Assembly (NCBI RefSeq): GCF_002082015.1
Contig: NZ_CP015109.1
Span: 1,118,001-1,182,000, forward strand
Direction of reading: 5' to 3'
Source of the DNA: Sporosarcina ureae
GTDB taxonomy: Bacteria; Bacillota; Bacilli; Bacillales_A; Planococcaceae
DNA: 64,000 nt
The translations under genes and the position numbers were made by a program. Within the stretch, counting starts at the first letter, position 1. Each line of letters begins with the position of its first letter. Shown piece by piece: positions 9,413 through 18,021 of this stretch. Under the pieces are notes generated by a model, which did no database searches, was not told the origin of the DNA, and saw only the letters and a program-made list of their open reading frames with translations.

Positions 9413-9493
9413 TTGTTCTTTTCCCTCATTTGGGTTAAGCGCGAAGCTATTATTTGGATATTGCCATACGATTGGCAGCATTTGCTGCCTTGA
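9413..9493 (+). CDS. Possible 26-residue leader ORF overlapping the corC-like start
   Basis: The only strong ribosome binding site ahead of the CNNM gene, AGGAGGTG at 9399-9406, is positioned for the TTG at 9413. That frame encodes LFFSLIWVKREAIIW and stops at 9493, 40 bases inside the main gene and in a different frame. It could be a leader peptide coupling translation, or the true N-terminus separated from the main frame by a one-base indel near 9450. The sequence alone cannot decide. Confidence 0.35.
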   Translation: MFFSLIWVKREAIIWILPYDWQHLLP

Positions 9494-10791
9494 TCGCAAT
9501 CACCGCTTTCTTTGTTGCGTGTGAATTCGCAATCGTGAAAGTCCGCTCATCACGTCTCGACCAATTAATCGATGAAGGTAATCAACGCGCGGTTCTTTCA
9601 AAAAAAATTGCCGATAACTTAGATGAATATTTATCCGCTTGTCAGCTCGGAATTACGATTTCGGCTCTTGGCTTAGGTATGCTCGGGGAACCAACAGTTC
9701 GCATGATGCTAGCTCCCATTTTCGACATGTTTATGCTCGATGCCAATGTCGAAACCATTCTTTCATTCACTATCGCTTTAGCGATTGTCACCTATTTGCA
9801 TGTCGTGGTCGGAGAACTCGCTCCAAAGACCATCGCATTGCACAAGGCGGAAGAATTATCCCTATCCCTTGCCGTCCCATTAAATCTATTTTACCGTCTT
9901 ATGTACCCGGTCATTAAAGGAATGAACGGATCGGCACGTCTTGTTACACGATTGCTAGGCTTCAAATCCATTTCCGAACTAGAAGTAGGTCATACAGAAG
10001 AAGAATTGCGCATTATCTTATCCGATAGTTTGCGTAGCGGGGAAATCAATCAAGCAGAGTACAAATACGTCAATCGTATTTTCGAGTTTGATGATCGAGT
10101 CGCAAAAGAAATTATGCTGCCACGAACAGAAATGATGACAGTCGAGAAGGATATGACATTATCTGAAGTGTTTGAATTGCTCGGTGTAGAACAGTTTACT
10201 CGTTATCCAATTATCGATGGAGACAAAGATCATGTCATCGGACTCATCAATATGAAACATTTGCTAACAGCCTATATTAAAGATCCGTCAAATGGCAGTA
10301 AATCGGTCGTCAATTATATGCAGCCGATTATCCGAGTGATCGAAACAATTCCGATCGGAGATTTGCTCTTAAAGATCCAGCGCGAACGTATTCATATGGC
10401 TGTTCTATTGGATGAATATGGAGGGACTTCCGGTCTCGTCACCATTGAAGACATACTAGAAGAAATTGTTGGTGAAATCCGCGATGAATTCGACATGGAT
10501 GAACTACCTGAACTTCAAGTTGTCGGTACAGATCACTATATTTTAGATGCTAAAATGCTGATTGAAAACGTCAATCACGCATTGAATATCGAAATTCTTG
10601 AAGAAGATATTGATACGATCGGCGGTTGGTTCATGGATCAACGCTTTGAAGCTATACAAGGCGAAAAGATTATTGAACAAGGATATGAGTTTACTGTTAA
10701 AGAAGTAGACGGTAATCACATTCTGTATCTAGAAGCCAAAAAACAACCTCCCGATATAGCAACCAATGAAACTACCGATTCTTCCAAATAA
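9454..10791 (+). CDS. CNNM/CorC (hemolysin C) family transporter
   Basis: A membrane protein of the CNNM/CorC family, members of which are implicated in Mg2+ homeostasis. It has an N-terminal DUF21 region with three or four helices (residues 1-about 190, including AFFVACEFAIVKVR), a CBS-domain pair (about 205-330, with PRTEMMTVE and DEYGGTSGLVTIEDILEEIVGEI) and a C-terminal CorC_HlyC domain. The length of 445 residues is normal. The TTG at 9454 is the first usable start in this frame, because a TAA lies at 9436. It has no ribosome binding site of its own, since the AGGAGG lies 48 bases upstream. A terminator directly follows. Confidence 0.86.
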   Translation: MDIAIRLAAFAALIAITAFFVACEFAIVKVRSSRLDQLIDEGNQRAVLSKKIADNLDEYLSACQLGITISALGLGMLGEPTVRMMLAPIFDMFMLDANVETILSFTIALAIVTYLHVVVGELAPKTIALHKAEELSLSLAVPLNLFYRLMYPVIKGMNGSARLVTRLLGFKSISELEVGHTEEELRIILSDSLRSGEINQAEYKYVNRIFEFDDRVAKEIMLPRTEMMTVEKDMTLSEVFELLGVEQFTRYPIIDGDKDHVIGLINMKHLLTAYIKDPSNGSKSVVNYMQPIIRVIETIPIGDLLLKIQRERIHMAVLLDEYGGTSGLVTIEDILEEIVGEIRDEFDMDELPELQVVGTDHYILDAKMLIENVNHALNIEILEEDIDTIGGWFMDQRFEAIQGEKIIEQGYEFTVKEVDGNHILYLEAKKQPPDIATNETTDSSK

Positions 10792-10820
10792 AGCTTTCCC
10801 GCTTAAACGGGAAAGCTTTT
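10790..10820 (+). terminator. Terminator of the CNNM/CorC gene
   Basis: AAAGCTTTCCCG and CGGGAAAGCTTT form a 12-bp stem around CTTAAA, followed by a short T run. It overlaps the stop codon. Confidence 0.85.
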
Positions 10821-10850
10821 GTCAATTATCTAATCGTAAGGAGATTCTCC

Positions 10851-11270
10851 ATGAATAAAAAACAAGAAAACTGGCTCCTCTCCATGTGGGCCGTCGCACT
10901 CATCGCTACACTTGGTTCATTGTATTTCTCTGAAATCAAAGGCTATACCCCTTGTACGATGTGCTGGTATCAACGGATTTTCATGTATCCTATTGTCTTA
11001 ATCGGTTTGATCGCACTCATTCAGAAAAACATTTCGATTGCTTGGACTACAGCTTCGTTCGCTTTTATCGGAGGCTGTATCTCTCTCTATCACTACGGCA
11101 TTCAGAAGCTGGCTTTCTTACAAGACAGCGCACCTGAATGTGGTGGGGCTTCTTGTACAGGTGCCTACATCAATTATTTCGGCTTTATTACGATTCCTTT
11201 TCTTGCATTGATAGCATTCGCTTTTATTTTTATCGCAAGTCTTGTAATCTTGAAACAGACAAAGGAGTGA
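10851..11270 (+). CDS. bdbC: DsbB-family disulfide bond formation protein (BdbC)
   Basis: A four-helix membrane thiol oxidoreductase that reoxidises an extracytoplasmic thiol oxidase and passes electrons to quinone. The two Cys pairs are present: C35-x-x-C38 (CTMC) after the first helix, and C97/C102 in the second extracellular loop. The length of 139 residues is normal. The next gene, six bases downstream, encodes a membrane-anchored thioredoxin-fold protein that is the obvious partner. An AAGGAG precedes the ATG. Confidence 0.88.
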   Translation: MNKKQENWLLSMWAVALIATLGSLYFSEIKGYTPCTMCWYQRIFMYPIVLIGLIALIQKNISIAWTTASFAFIGGCISLYHYGIQKLAFLQDSAPECGGASCTGAYINYFGFITIPFLALIAFAFIFIASLVILKQTKE

Positions 11271-11276
11271 ACCACA

Positions 11277-11750
11277 TTGAAAAAATTATTAATGATTGGT
11301 GGAATTATTGTCGTGATCTTCATTTTGATCATCGTCCTCAATAATAAATCCAACGAAACCAAATTGGCTGACAACCCATATGGTACAAATAATCTACAGC
11401 AATCCACTATTGATTTATTGGACAACGAAAGTTACCAGAACGTCGCACTTCCTGAAGAAATATTCGAAAAGATTGAAAGCGGCGAGCCAACAACCGTTTA
11501 TTACTTCAGTCCTGAATGCCCGCACTGTATGGACATGACTCCGCGGTTGATGCCGATTGCAGACGAATATGATGCACATGTCTATCAATATAACCTAATC
11601 GAGTTCGGGGATCAGATGAAGCAGGAATATGATATAACAGCATGGCCTGCACTCGTCCACTATAAAGATGGAAAAGAACAAGGCAGAACAGTCGGCTCAC
11701 AGCCTGACGATCAAATTAGAGCATTCTTTGATGAATTCGAGAGCAACTAA
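11277..11750 (+). CDS. Membrane-anchored thioredoxin-fold protein with CPHC active site
   Basis: An N-terminal membrane anchor (residues 4-21) is followed by an extracytoplasmic thioredoxin fold with the active site C81-P-H-C84. The CPHC dipeptide is typical of oxidising DsbA/BdbD-type enzymes, whereas the overall length and the cis-Pro segment AWPAL look thioredoxin-like. Together with bdbC it forms a disulfide-formation pair. The TTG start sits nine bases after AAGGAG, which overlaps the bdbC stop, so translation is coupled. No substrate can be inferred. Confidence 0.82.
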   Translation: MKKLLMIGGIIVVIFILIIVLNNKSNETKLADNPYGTNNLQQSTIDLLDNESYQNVALPEEIFEKIESGEPTTVYYFSPECPHCMDMTPRLMPIADEYDAHVYQYNLIEFGDQMKQEYDITAWPALVHYKDGKEQGRTVGSQPDDQIRAFFDEFESN

Positions 11751-11763
11751 GGAGACTACGTAG

Positions 11764-12606
11764 ATGACAAGTTTTCATTATACAACTGAACAACCCGGTG
11801 AGACGATCGAAAAATTACTGAGAGAACAATGGCAAGGTGGTAAGAAATCAGTTCACCAAATGCGCATGGATAAGAGCGTAACGGATACAGAAGGCCAACC
11901 AGTGGAATGGAAAGAACCTCTCCCCGAGGGCACGGAACTGATCTTTGGTTTCTCAGAAGCACAGTCCGACTACAAACCAGAACCTTCCGACTCCTTACGT
12001 GTGCTATGGGAAGACGAGCATATACTTGCGGTACACAAACCCGCCGGCGTGTCCGTACACCCAGAACACGTACCTGGTACCGGCACATTGATGAACGAAG
12101 TCATGGGATATATCGACGCAAAAGGTGGTAGCTATGCAGAGCATATCCATCGCCTAGATCAGCACACGGCTGGAGTTTTGCTTATCGCAAAACATCCACT
12201 AGCAAAAACGATGTTCGATCGTATGTTGGAACAAAATCAAATCGAACGATATTATACGGCTGAACTTGAAGGCCAGCTAAGAAAACCGCGTGGCACAATT
12301 AATATGCCAATTGGTAAGGATCGTTATCATGCCACAAAGCGAAGAGTATCACCTTCCGGCCAATCGGCGGTCACGCATTTTAAAGTGATTGAACGTAAAA
12401 CGGATACGACACTGGTTGAAGCTCAGTTGGAAACAGGCCGAACACACCAAATTCGTGTCCACTTCTCTCATATGGGTCACCCCGTAGTTGGAGATCAGCT
12501 ATATGGCAGCGAAACGATATCAAGAGGACCATATAAGCTAGTCGCTACAAAAGTCGCTTTTACACATCCCATTACTTCAGAGTTGATCGTAGTGGAAACT
12601 GAATAA
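11764..12606 (+). CDS. RluA-family RNA pseudouridine synthase
   Basis: An RNA-modifying enzyme that isomerises specific uridines to pseudouridine. The family motif HRLDQHTAGVLL, with the catalytic Asp, is at about residues 129-140. An EDEHILAVHKPAGVSVHP segment precedes it and TGRTHQIRVHFSHMGHPVVGD follows. Length is 280 residues, with a short N-terminal region that lacks a convincing complete S4 domain. AGGAGA precedes the ATG. It lies 13 bases after the thioredoxin gene and ends in a strong terminator. The exact target uridine (rRNA or tRNA) cannot be told from sequence. Confidence 0.87.
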   Translation: MTSFHYTTEQPGETIEKLLREQWQGGKKSVHQMRMDKSVTDTEGQPVEWKEPLPEGTELIFGFSEAQSDYKPEPSDSLRVLWEDEHILAVHKPAGVSVHPEHVPGTGTLMNEVMGYIDAKGGSYAEHIHRLDQHTAGVLLIAKHPLAKTMFDRMLEQNQIERYYTAELEGQLRKPRGTINMPIGKDRYHATKRRVSPSGQSAVTHFKVIERKTDTTLVEAQLETGRTHQIRVHFSHMGHPVVGDQLYGSETISRGPYKLVATKVAFTHPITSELIVVETE

Positions 12607-12613
12607 GACGAAA

Positions 12614-12664
12614 CAGAGCTGTCCAGGAGGTCGTTTGGCTACGACTTCCTGGACAGCTCTTTTC
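12614..12664 (+). terminator. Strong terminator of the bdbC-rluA-like operon
   Basis: AGAGCTGTCCAGGA pairs with TCCTGGACAGCTCT across a G-rich loop region and is followed by TTTT. Confidence 0.88.
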
Positions 12665-12794
12665 TACTCTTGTTAACCAAATGGCATTGTGTCGGAATAG
12701 GAATAAGCGTCCGCCAGTTGAAGCTTCAATACACATGTTATTTTCGAGGTCTTCTCTATCGCCATAGTATGTAATTCCTGGATTTAGAAAAATG

Positions 12795-12830
12795 TGAAAA
12801 AACGCCCTGGAGTATGATTACTTCCAGGAC
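12795..12830 (-). terminator. Terminator of the chemoreceptor-like gene
   Basis: On the minus strand CCTGGA / TCCAGG flank a 12-base loop, followed by GCG and six T residues. The 130 bases between this and the 12614 terminator hold nothing recognisable. Confidence 0.65.
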
Positions 12831-12842
12831 ATCTGTATAGTA

Positions 12843-13775
12843 TTATTCCACCAACAACTGCTGAATTCCGCTTTCCAGACGCTTATCTACTTCCTTAGCA
12901 TCCTCGATATGCTCTACAATAAGTTCATGTGCAGAAGAGAATAATGAATTTGCCTTTTGTAACTCTCTTTGCATAAGCGTGGATAATTCATTCTGCTCTA
13001 CAATCATCTTTTCAATTGAAGAAATATCAACCTGACTCCCTTTAACCGTCTCCAAAATATGATCAATTTTAGATGCAGTCTGTAAACTAACCGCTATTCC
13101 TTGTTCAATCAACTTTGAACTCTTCTTTGTAGCTTCCAACGCTTCCATAATTTCCTCTTTAAGAGAATTCGTTAATTGCTGGATATCTTTTGTACTGGTC
13201 GACGTGCTTTCCGCCAGTTTTCGTACTTCTTGTGCGACGACAGAAAACCCTTTGCCGTACTCTCCTGCTCTTGCCGCCTCAATTGATGCATTCAATGCTA
13301 ATAGATTAGTTTGCGCAGCGATGTTTTCGATGACACCGACAATCGACTGAATTTCTACAGACCGCTCACTCAATTGCGACATACTATCTTCCGACTCTTT
13401 CATATGCATACCTAGATCATTCATGACTTGAGCGGTTAACCTCACATCATCCGCACCAGTTTCCGCTTCTTTTACCATATATAATGATTTTTCTTCCAAT
13501 GAATGACCATTTTCTTGCAACTGTGAAGAGGATTCAATCGTTTTTTCACTTAATTTCTGTATTACATGAAAGCTTGATTCGATGTCAGATACTGCATCAC
13601 CTAAGACATGGTGTTGAGCATTCACTTTTTCGTGTTGTGCAACTGCGGCAGTCAATTCTGTCTCTACTTTTTCGTAACGGCGGTTATCTGTTTGCTCTAC
13701 TTGTAGAGGTGTCGTTTGTATGATCGTTTCGTCTTCCATTAGGCGCCTATCCGGTTGCCTTCTAAATATCCCCAT
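12843..13775 (-). CDS. Soluble methyl-accepting chemotaxis-like signalling protein
   Basis: A 310-residue cytoplasmic protein made almost entirely of a chemoreceptor signalling domain. The highly conserved hairpin tip reads [20 protein letters not shown] at about residues 149-168, followed by [22 protein letters not shown]. There is no membrane helix and no recognisable sensor domain, only about 40 residues ahead of the coiled coil. B. subtilis YfmS is a soluble receptor of the same design. No che genes are nearby, so its input and partners are unknown. AGGGAGGAAGAAC precedes the ATG. Confidence 0.82.
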   Translation of the reverse strand: MGIFRRQPDRRLMEDETIIQTTPLQVEQTDNRRYEKVETELTAAVAQHEKVNAQHHVLGDAVSDIESSFHVIQKLSEKTIESSSQLQENGHSLEEKSLYMVKEAETGADDVRLTAQVMNDLGMHMKESEDSMSQLSERSVEIQSIVGVIENIAAQTNLLALNASIEAARAGEYGKGFSVVAQEVRKLAESTSTSTKDIQQLTNSLKEEIMEALEATKKSSKLIEQGIAVSLQTASKIDHILETVKGSQVDISSIEKMIVEQNELSTLMQRELQKANSLFSSAHELIVEHIEDAKEVDKRLESGIQQLLVE

Positions 13776-13806
13776 GTTCTTCCTCCCTTTTACTCATTAG
13801 ACCCAT

Positions 13807-14631
13807 TTAATACGTGTCTGGATCCGTACCTGTCCGTTCATTACGGTTTAATGCGTCGATCATCGACATATCCGAAAGTGTTAATTCAAAATCTGCCACT
13901 TCACTATTTTCGGTAATACGGTCAAATGATACAGACTTCGGAATAACGATCAATCCTTTTTGGATATGCCATCTGATAATAACCTGTGCCACAGTCTTTC
14001 CGTACTGCGCAGCGATTGCTGTGAGTGTTGCATCTTCAAGAATTTGCCCTCTGGCTAGTGGACTCCAAGAAGTTACCGCAATTTGATGGTCACTGCAAAA
14101 ATGTCGCAATGGCTCTTGAGTTAAACGGGGATGAAGTTCTATTTGATTTACCATAGGACGGATATTGGCAATCGTAAATATCTCTTGTAAATGAGCTTCA
14201 TGATGATTCGAGACACCAGTAGCCCGAATCAACTTTTCATCGTAAAGTCTTTCAATTGCGCGATATGTATCCACATAACTTCCAGTAACAGGCCAATGCG
14301 TCAAATACAAGTCTAAGTAATTCATGTCCAATCTAGTTAATGAACGTTCGAAGGCACGCAGTGTTTCATCGTATCCTTGCTCATCATTCCATACTTTTGA
14401 TGTCACAAATAAGTCTTCACGCGCAATACCGGAGTGACGGATTGCTTCTCCTACCGCTTGTTCATTATTATATATAGAAGCTGTATCAATTGCGCGATAG
14501 CCTAGTGAAACCGCTTTCTCAATGGCTTGCATAGTTCGCTCGGGTTCTGTCATTTTATATGTACCTAAACCGAACTGCGGCATTTGCACACCGTTGCTCA
14601 GTATAACCATCTGATCAAAAATCGTTGACAT
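13807..14631 (-). CDS. Aldo/keto reductase
   Basis: An NADPH-dependent aldo/keto reductase of 274 residues. The catalytic tetrad can be seen: Asp and Tyr in GYRAIDTASIYNNE, Lys in TSKVWN and His in LYLTHWPV. The cofactor-binding IPKSVSFDRITEN segment is near the C-terminus. It resembles the B. subtilis YvgN/YtbE group, which reduces methylglyoxal and other aldehydes. That fits a genome with mgsA 11 kb away but is only suggestive. The ATG at 14631 follows AAAGGAGG; the frame extends seven codons further upstream. Confidence 0.87.
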   Translation of the reverse strand: MSTIFDQMVILSNGVQMPQFGLGTYKMTEPERTMQAIEKAVSLGYRAIDTASIYNNEQAVGEAIRHSGIAREDLFVTSKVWNDEQGYDETLRAFERSLTRLDMNYLDLYLTHWPVTGSYVDTYRAIERLYDEKLIRATGVSNHHEAHLQEIFTIANIRPMVNQIELHPRLTQEPLRHFCSDHQIAVTSWSPLARGQILEDATLTAIAAQYGKTVAQVIIRWHIQKGLIVIPKSVSFDRITENSEVADFELTLSDMSMIDALNRNERTGTDPDTY

Positions 14632-14711
14632 TAAAAATCCTCCTTTATACACTCATAATGTAATTGTACATTATTTCATAGAATATACGAAACCTTTTTC
14701 GATATAACAGG

Positions 14712-14740
14712 TTGATTTCTTCTTAAATAACGAATATTAT
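14712..14740 (+). promoter_or_regulatory. Sigma-A-type promoter of the purine permease
   Basis: TTGATT and TATTAT are separated by exactly 17 bases. The -10 element overlaps the first PurR box. Confidence 0.6.
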
Positions 14741-14769
14741 TGTCTATGGACTTTATTATGTTCGTAATA
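14726..14769 (+). promoter_or_regulatory. PurR-box pair upstream of the purine permease
   Basis: Box 1 has CGAAT at 14731-14735 in an AATAACGAATATT context. Box 2 is inverted, with GTTCG at 14760-14764 (ATTACGAACATA on the other strand). The 24 bases between the two cores equal the spacing I recall for the B. subtilis purE PurR boxes. Both boxes deviate slightly from AWWWCCGAACWWT. Overlap with the promoter predicts repression when purines are plentiful. Confidence 0.65.
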
Positions 14770-14786
14770 TAAGGAGAGAATACACA

Positions 14787-16085
14787 GTGTTTCAATTAAA
14801 GAAGAATCAAACGACTGTCAAAACAGAACTACTGGCGGGGATGACTACCTTCCTGACAATGGTCTATATCGTCATCGTCAATCCTATTATTTTATCGGAG
14901 GCCGGTGTTCCATTTGACCAAGTCTTTTTAGCCACTATAATAGCTACTGTCATCGGGACTCTTTGGATGGCCTTATTCGCAAATTATCCAATCGCCATTG
15001 CACCTGGTATGGGATTGAATGCGTATTTCGCTTCTGTCGTCATTGGTTCTAACGGTCAACTCGATTACTTGACGGCGTTTTCTGCAGTCTTTATAGCGGG
15101 TCTGATTTTCATATTATTATCAATGACTTCTTTCCGGGAAAAGTTAATAGAAGGAATTCCTGAAAACCTTAAACACGGAATTACAGCGGGAATCGGTTTA
15201 TTTATCGCATTCATCGGACTACGTTTATCAGGTTTAGTAGTTCCTCATGAATCCAACATTGTACAACTCGGTGAACTTACCTCACCTGCTGTATTGCTAA
15301 CATTGTTCGGACTGCTTGTGACCATTATTCTTATGAACCGCAATGTCTATGGTGCTATTTTTATAGGTATGATTGCAACCGGCATCGTCGCTTTCTTCAC
15401 GAAACAACTACAATTTGATGGTGTAGTGAAAATGCCTCATCTGCCTGAAGGTATTCTTGTATGGAATCCAGCACTAGCAATGGGAGATGTCATTTCTTAT
15501 GGTTTATATGGTGTTGTCCTATCATTTCTACTCGTTACTCTATTCGATACAACCGGAACGATGATTGGTGTAGCCAAGCAAGCTGGACTCATGAAAGGTA
15601 AATCGCTACCTCGTGCTCGTCATGCGCTTCTAGCCGACTCTGTAGCCGCCACAGTCGGCTCAATGGTCGGAACCAGCCCTACGTCCGCTTACGTCGAGTC
15701 GTCCTCTGGCGTAGCTGTAGGCGGTCGTACAGGCTTGACTACATTAACAGTTGCAGTGCTATTTATAGCCGCAGCGTTTTTCAGTCCGATCGTCAGTGCC
15801 TTATCCGGCGTCGCAGCCATTACGGCACCTGCTTTGATCATTGTAGGCAGTTTGATGATCGGTGCAGTGAAAAATATAGACTGGGACTCATTCGACGAAT
15901 CGTTCCCAGCATTTCTAGTTATTTTAACGATGCCACTGACTTCAAGTATTGCGACAGGTATCGCACTTGGGTTCATCACATATCCATTACTGAAGATTAC
16001 AAAAGGGCAAGGTAAGTCCGTTCCTTTGTTGATGTATATCTTTGCAGTATTATTCACCTATCAGTTGCTATTCTTGCCTCATTAA
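14787..16085 (+). CDS. NCS2-family purine permease (PbuG/PbuO-like)
   Basis: A multi-spanning membrane transporter of the AzgA-like NCS2 branch (guanine/hypoxanthine/adenine uptake), 432 residues. Typical motifs are LLAGMTTFLTMVYI near residue 16, the APGMGLNAYFA segment at about 72-82 and the MVGTSPTSAYVESSSGVA segment at about 293-310. AAGGAGAGA lies before the ATG-like GTG. A PurR-box pair overlaps the promoter, which supports a purine substrate. No purine riboswitch core was found in the 130-base leader region. Confidence 0.86.
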   Translation: MFQLKKNQTTVKTELLAGMTTFLTMVYIVIVNPIILSEAGVPFDQVFLATIIATVIGTLWMALFANYPIAIAPGMGLNAYFASVVIGSNGQLDYLTAFSAVFIAGLIFILLSMTSFREKLIEGIPENLKHGITAGIGLFIAFIGLRLSGLVVPHESNIVQLGELTSPAVLLTLFGLLVTIILMNRNVYGAIFIGMIATGIVAFFTKQLQFDGVVKMPHLPEGILVWNPALAMGDVISYGLYGVVLSFLLVTLFDTTGTMIGVAKQAGLMKGKSLPRARHALLADSVAATVGSMVGTSPTSAYVESSSGVAVGGRTGLTTLTVAVLFIAAAFFSPIVSALSGVAAITAPALIIVGSLMIGAVKNIDWDSFDESFPAFLVILTMPLTSSIATGIALGFITYPLLKITKGQGKSVPLLMYIFAVLFTYQLLFLPH

Positions 16086-16190
16086 GATTTGTTAGTAAGC
16101 TGTCACATAAAATGACGAAGAATATTTCATTTATACAATTTTTACGGTATACTGTATGAAGGACTATCGATTTCATAGGAGGTACAAACA

Positions 16191-16298
16191 ATGAGACTCA
16201 TTCTAATTATGGCCGTTTGTTTTGCATTCTTATCTGCAATCTTGACTGGCGGATATGAAAATAAGCCAGGCGAATCAAAAACGAATCAAATGAAATAA
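16191..16298 (+). CDS. Small membrane peptide, 35 residues
   Basis: A short gene with AGGAGG eight bases before the ATG, a TTCATT-N16-TATACT promoter at about 16129-16156 and a terminator right after the stop. The product has one hydrophobic segment (residues 3-20, MRLILIMAVCFAFLSAIL) and a short hydrophilic tail. No lipobox is visible. Function is unknown; the complete expression signals make it a likely real gene. Confidence 0.6.
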   Translation: MRLILIMAVCFAFLSAILTGGYENKPGESKTNQMK

Positions 16299-16302
16299 AT
16301 AA

Positions 16303-16338
16303 AAAAGGGATTGGCCATGAGCCAATCCTTTTTTTATA
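16303..16338. terminator. Bidirectional terminator between the small peptide gene and trmL
   Basis: GGATTGGC / GCCAATCC stem, with six A residues before and seven T residues after, serves both convergent genes. Confidence 0.9.
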
Positions 16339-16815
16339 TTATGTTAAATGTGCAAATCCCCGTTGACGAAGCGCTTCATAGATTAGAATCGCAGCAGTAT
16401 TCGACAAGTTCAATGAACGGATATGCTCATCGTTCATCGGAATACGCAAACAACTCTCTTTATACTTCTCTGTTATTTCATTCGGCAATCCAGTTGTCTC
16501 TTTGCCAAACACAAAGAAAATATCCTGATCGGTATCCGAATAATCAAACGTGTCATAGCTCGTCTCTCCGAATTTGGTAATGAAATAAAATTCACCCTCC
16601 GGATACGCGTCTAAAAACTCTTGGATCCCATCGTGATACGTAATATCAACATGTTCCCAGTAATCCAGTCCGGCACGTTTCAACATTTTATCTTCAGTAG
16701 AAAAACCAAGTGGCTTTATTAAATGAAGAGCTGTATCAGTCCCCGCACACGTACGTGAAATATTTCCCGTATTGGCGGGTATTTGTGGTTCGAATAATGC
16801 AACATGAATCGTCAT
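16339..16815 (-). CDS. trmL: tRNA (cytidine/uridine-34 2'-O)-methyltransferase
   Basis: A SPOUT-family enzyme that methylates the 2'-hydroxyl of the wobble nucleotide in certain leucine tRNAs. The start HVALFEPQIPANTGNISRTC and the knot motifs FVFGKETTGLP and LRIPMNDEHIRSLNLSNT are characteristic. The length of 158 residues matches the single-domain TrmL/CspR group. The ATG at 16815 follows AAGGTAGTAAG; the frame runs six codons further upstream and overlaps the queG stop. Together with queG it forms a tRNA wobble-modification operon. Confidence 0.92.
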   Translation of the reverse strand: MTIHVALFEPQIPANTGNISRTCAGTDTALHLIKPLGFSTEDKMLKRAGLDYWEHVDITYHDGIQEFLDAYPEGEFYFITKFGETSYDTFDYSDTDQDIFFVFGKETTGLPNEITEKYKESCLRIPMNDEHIRSLNLSNTAAILIYEALRQRGFAHLT

Positions 16816-16829
16816 CTTACTACCTTCTT

Positions 16830-17969
16830 TCAAATAATGTGCAACTGTTCCAAAGCCTTCGTAATTTCACTCACGACAAACTCCTCTTCTTCCATAACCA
16901 AACATTCTTTCAGCACCTCTTCTGCTTCTGTCGTTCCAATCTCCCCAAGTGCCCAGGCCGCTGTTCCTCTAATCATTGGTCGCGGATCTTCTTTGATCAA
17001 TCGGGTGAGTTCCGGTATCGCCGATTCATCTTTAAAATGAGCCAATGCAATGAGCGCATTTCGCTGAATCGGATTCTTCCCGCGCCAAGAGCCCGACATA
17101 TGACCATATTGCTCTTTAAATTGACGATTGGATAATGACAATAGTGACAGTAACAAGGGTTTAACAAGCTCTGGCTCAGGCGTGAATGCAAGTTGATGCT
17201 CATGATTCATTCCTTTGTTTTTTGGGCAAACGGTTTGGCATGTATCACATCCATACAATCGATTCCCGATCTTGTGACGGAATTCTTCAGGTACAGGTTT
17301 CTTTGTTTGTGTCAAAAACGCAATACAACGCTGGGCATTCAATTGTCCAGGCTGTATAAGCGCGCCTGTCGGACAAGCATCCAAACATAAATTACAGTCT
17401 AGACATTGATCTTCCATCGGCTCATCTGGTATAAATGGCAGATTTGTAATCATTTCACCCAGATAAACGTAGGATCCGAACTCAGGTGTAATGATTGAAC
17501 AATTCTTAGCTGACCAACCAATACCCGCACGTTCTGCTACAGCACGATCTACAAGCTCTCCTGTATCCACCATAGAACGAAGTCGCGCATCTGGTACCTT
17601 AGTCAGGATAAATAACTCGAGCTGTGCTAGTTTGTCACGCAACACGGTATGATAATCTTCACCCCAAGAAGCCCTGCAAAACATACCGCGACGTTCCCCT
17701 TTTTTCCCACGAGGACTATTCGACATTTTCGAGGGGTATGCAACGGCTATAGAAATGATACTCTCTGCTTGATCTAGTAATAATAAAGGCTCCGTTCGTT
17801 TCTCAATATCCGACTCTTCAAAACCCGATTGATAGTTCAATCGTTGCTGTTGTTTTAAACGATCTTTCAATTTCACAAACGGGGCTGCTGTCGTAAAACC
17901 AATTTTGTCAATTCCAATGGACGCCGCAAACGTTTGTATTTCATGCTGTAACTGAGCGACATTCACCAT
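16830..17969 (-). CDS. queG: Epoxyqueuosine reductase QueG
   Basis: A cobalamin- and iron-sulfur-dependent enzyme that performs the last step of queuosine synthesis in tRNA. Two [4Fe-4S] clusters are readable: C189, C192, C195, C199 and C215, C241, C244, C248. The VDTGELVDRAVAERAGIGW segment at about 134-152 carries the proposed proton-donating Asp. The C-terminal 90 residues form HEAT-like repeats (IRGTAAWALGEIG), as in the Bacillus enzyme. GGAGG precedes the ATG. It lies directly upstream of trmL. Confidence 0.93.
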   Translation of the reverse strand: MVNVAQLQHEIQTFAASIGIDKIGFTTAAPFVKLKDRLKQQQRLNYQSGFEESDIEKRTEPLLLLDQAESIISIAVAYPSKMSNSPRGKKGERRGMFCRASWGEDYHTVLRDKLAQLELFILTKVPDARLRSMVDTGELVDRAVAERAGIGWSAKNCSIITPEFGSYVYLGEMITNLPFIPDEPMEDQCLDCNLCLDACPTGALIQPGQLNAQRCIAFLTQTKKPVPEEFRHKIGNRLYGCDTCQTVCPKNKGMNHEHQLAFTPEPELVKPLLLSLLSLSNRQFKEQYGHMSGSWRGKNPIQRNALIALAHFKDESAIPELTRLIKEDPRPMIRGTAAWALGEIGTTEAEEVLKECLVMEEEEFVVSEITKALEQLHII

Positions 17970-18021
17970 TCCCCGCCTCCCTTATGATAAGATGAAGTAA
18001 AATTACAAGCAGGTGATACTG

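Noticed and set aside
9195..9450. Possible Mg (M-box) or Mn (yybP-ykoY) riboswitch ahead of the CNNM/CorC gene
   Set aside because: Conserved core sequences of either class could not be found in the 250-base leader.
14653..14786. Possible purine riboswitch ahead of the purine permease
   Set aside because: The leader lacks the conserved purine-aptamer core; the promoter and PurR boxes already account for the region.
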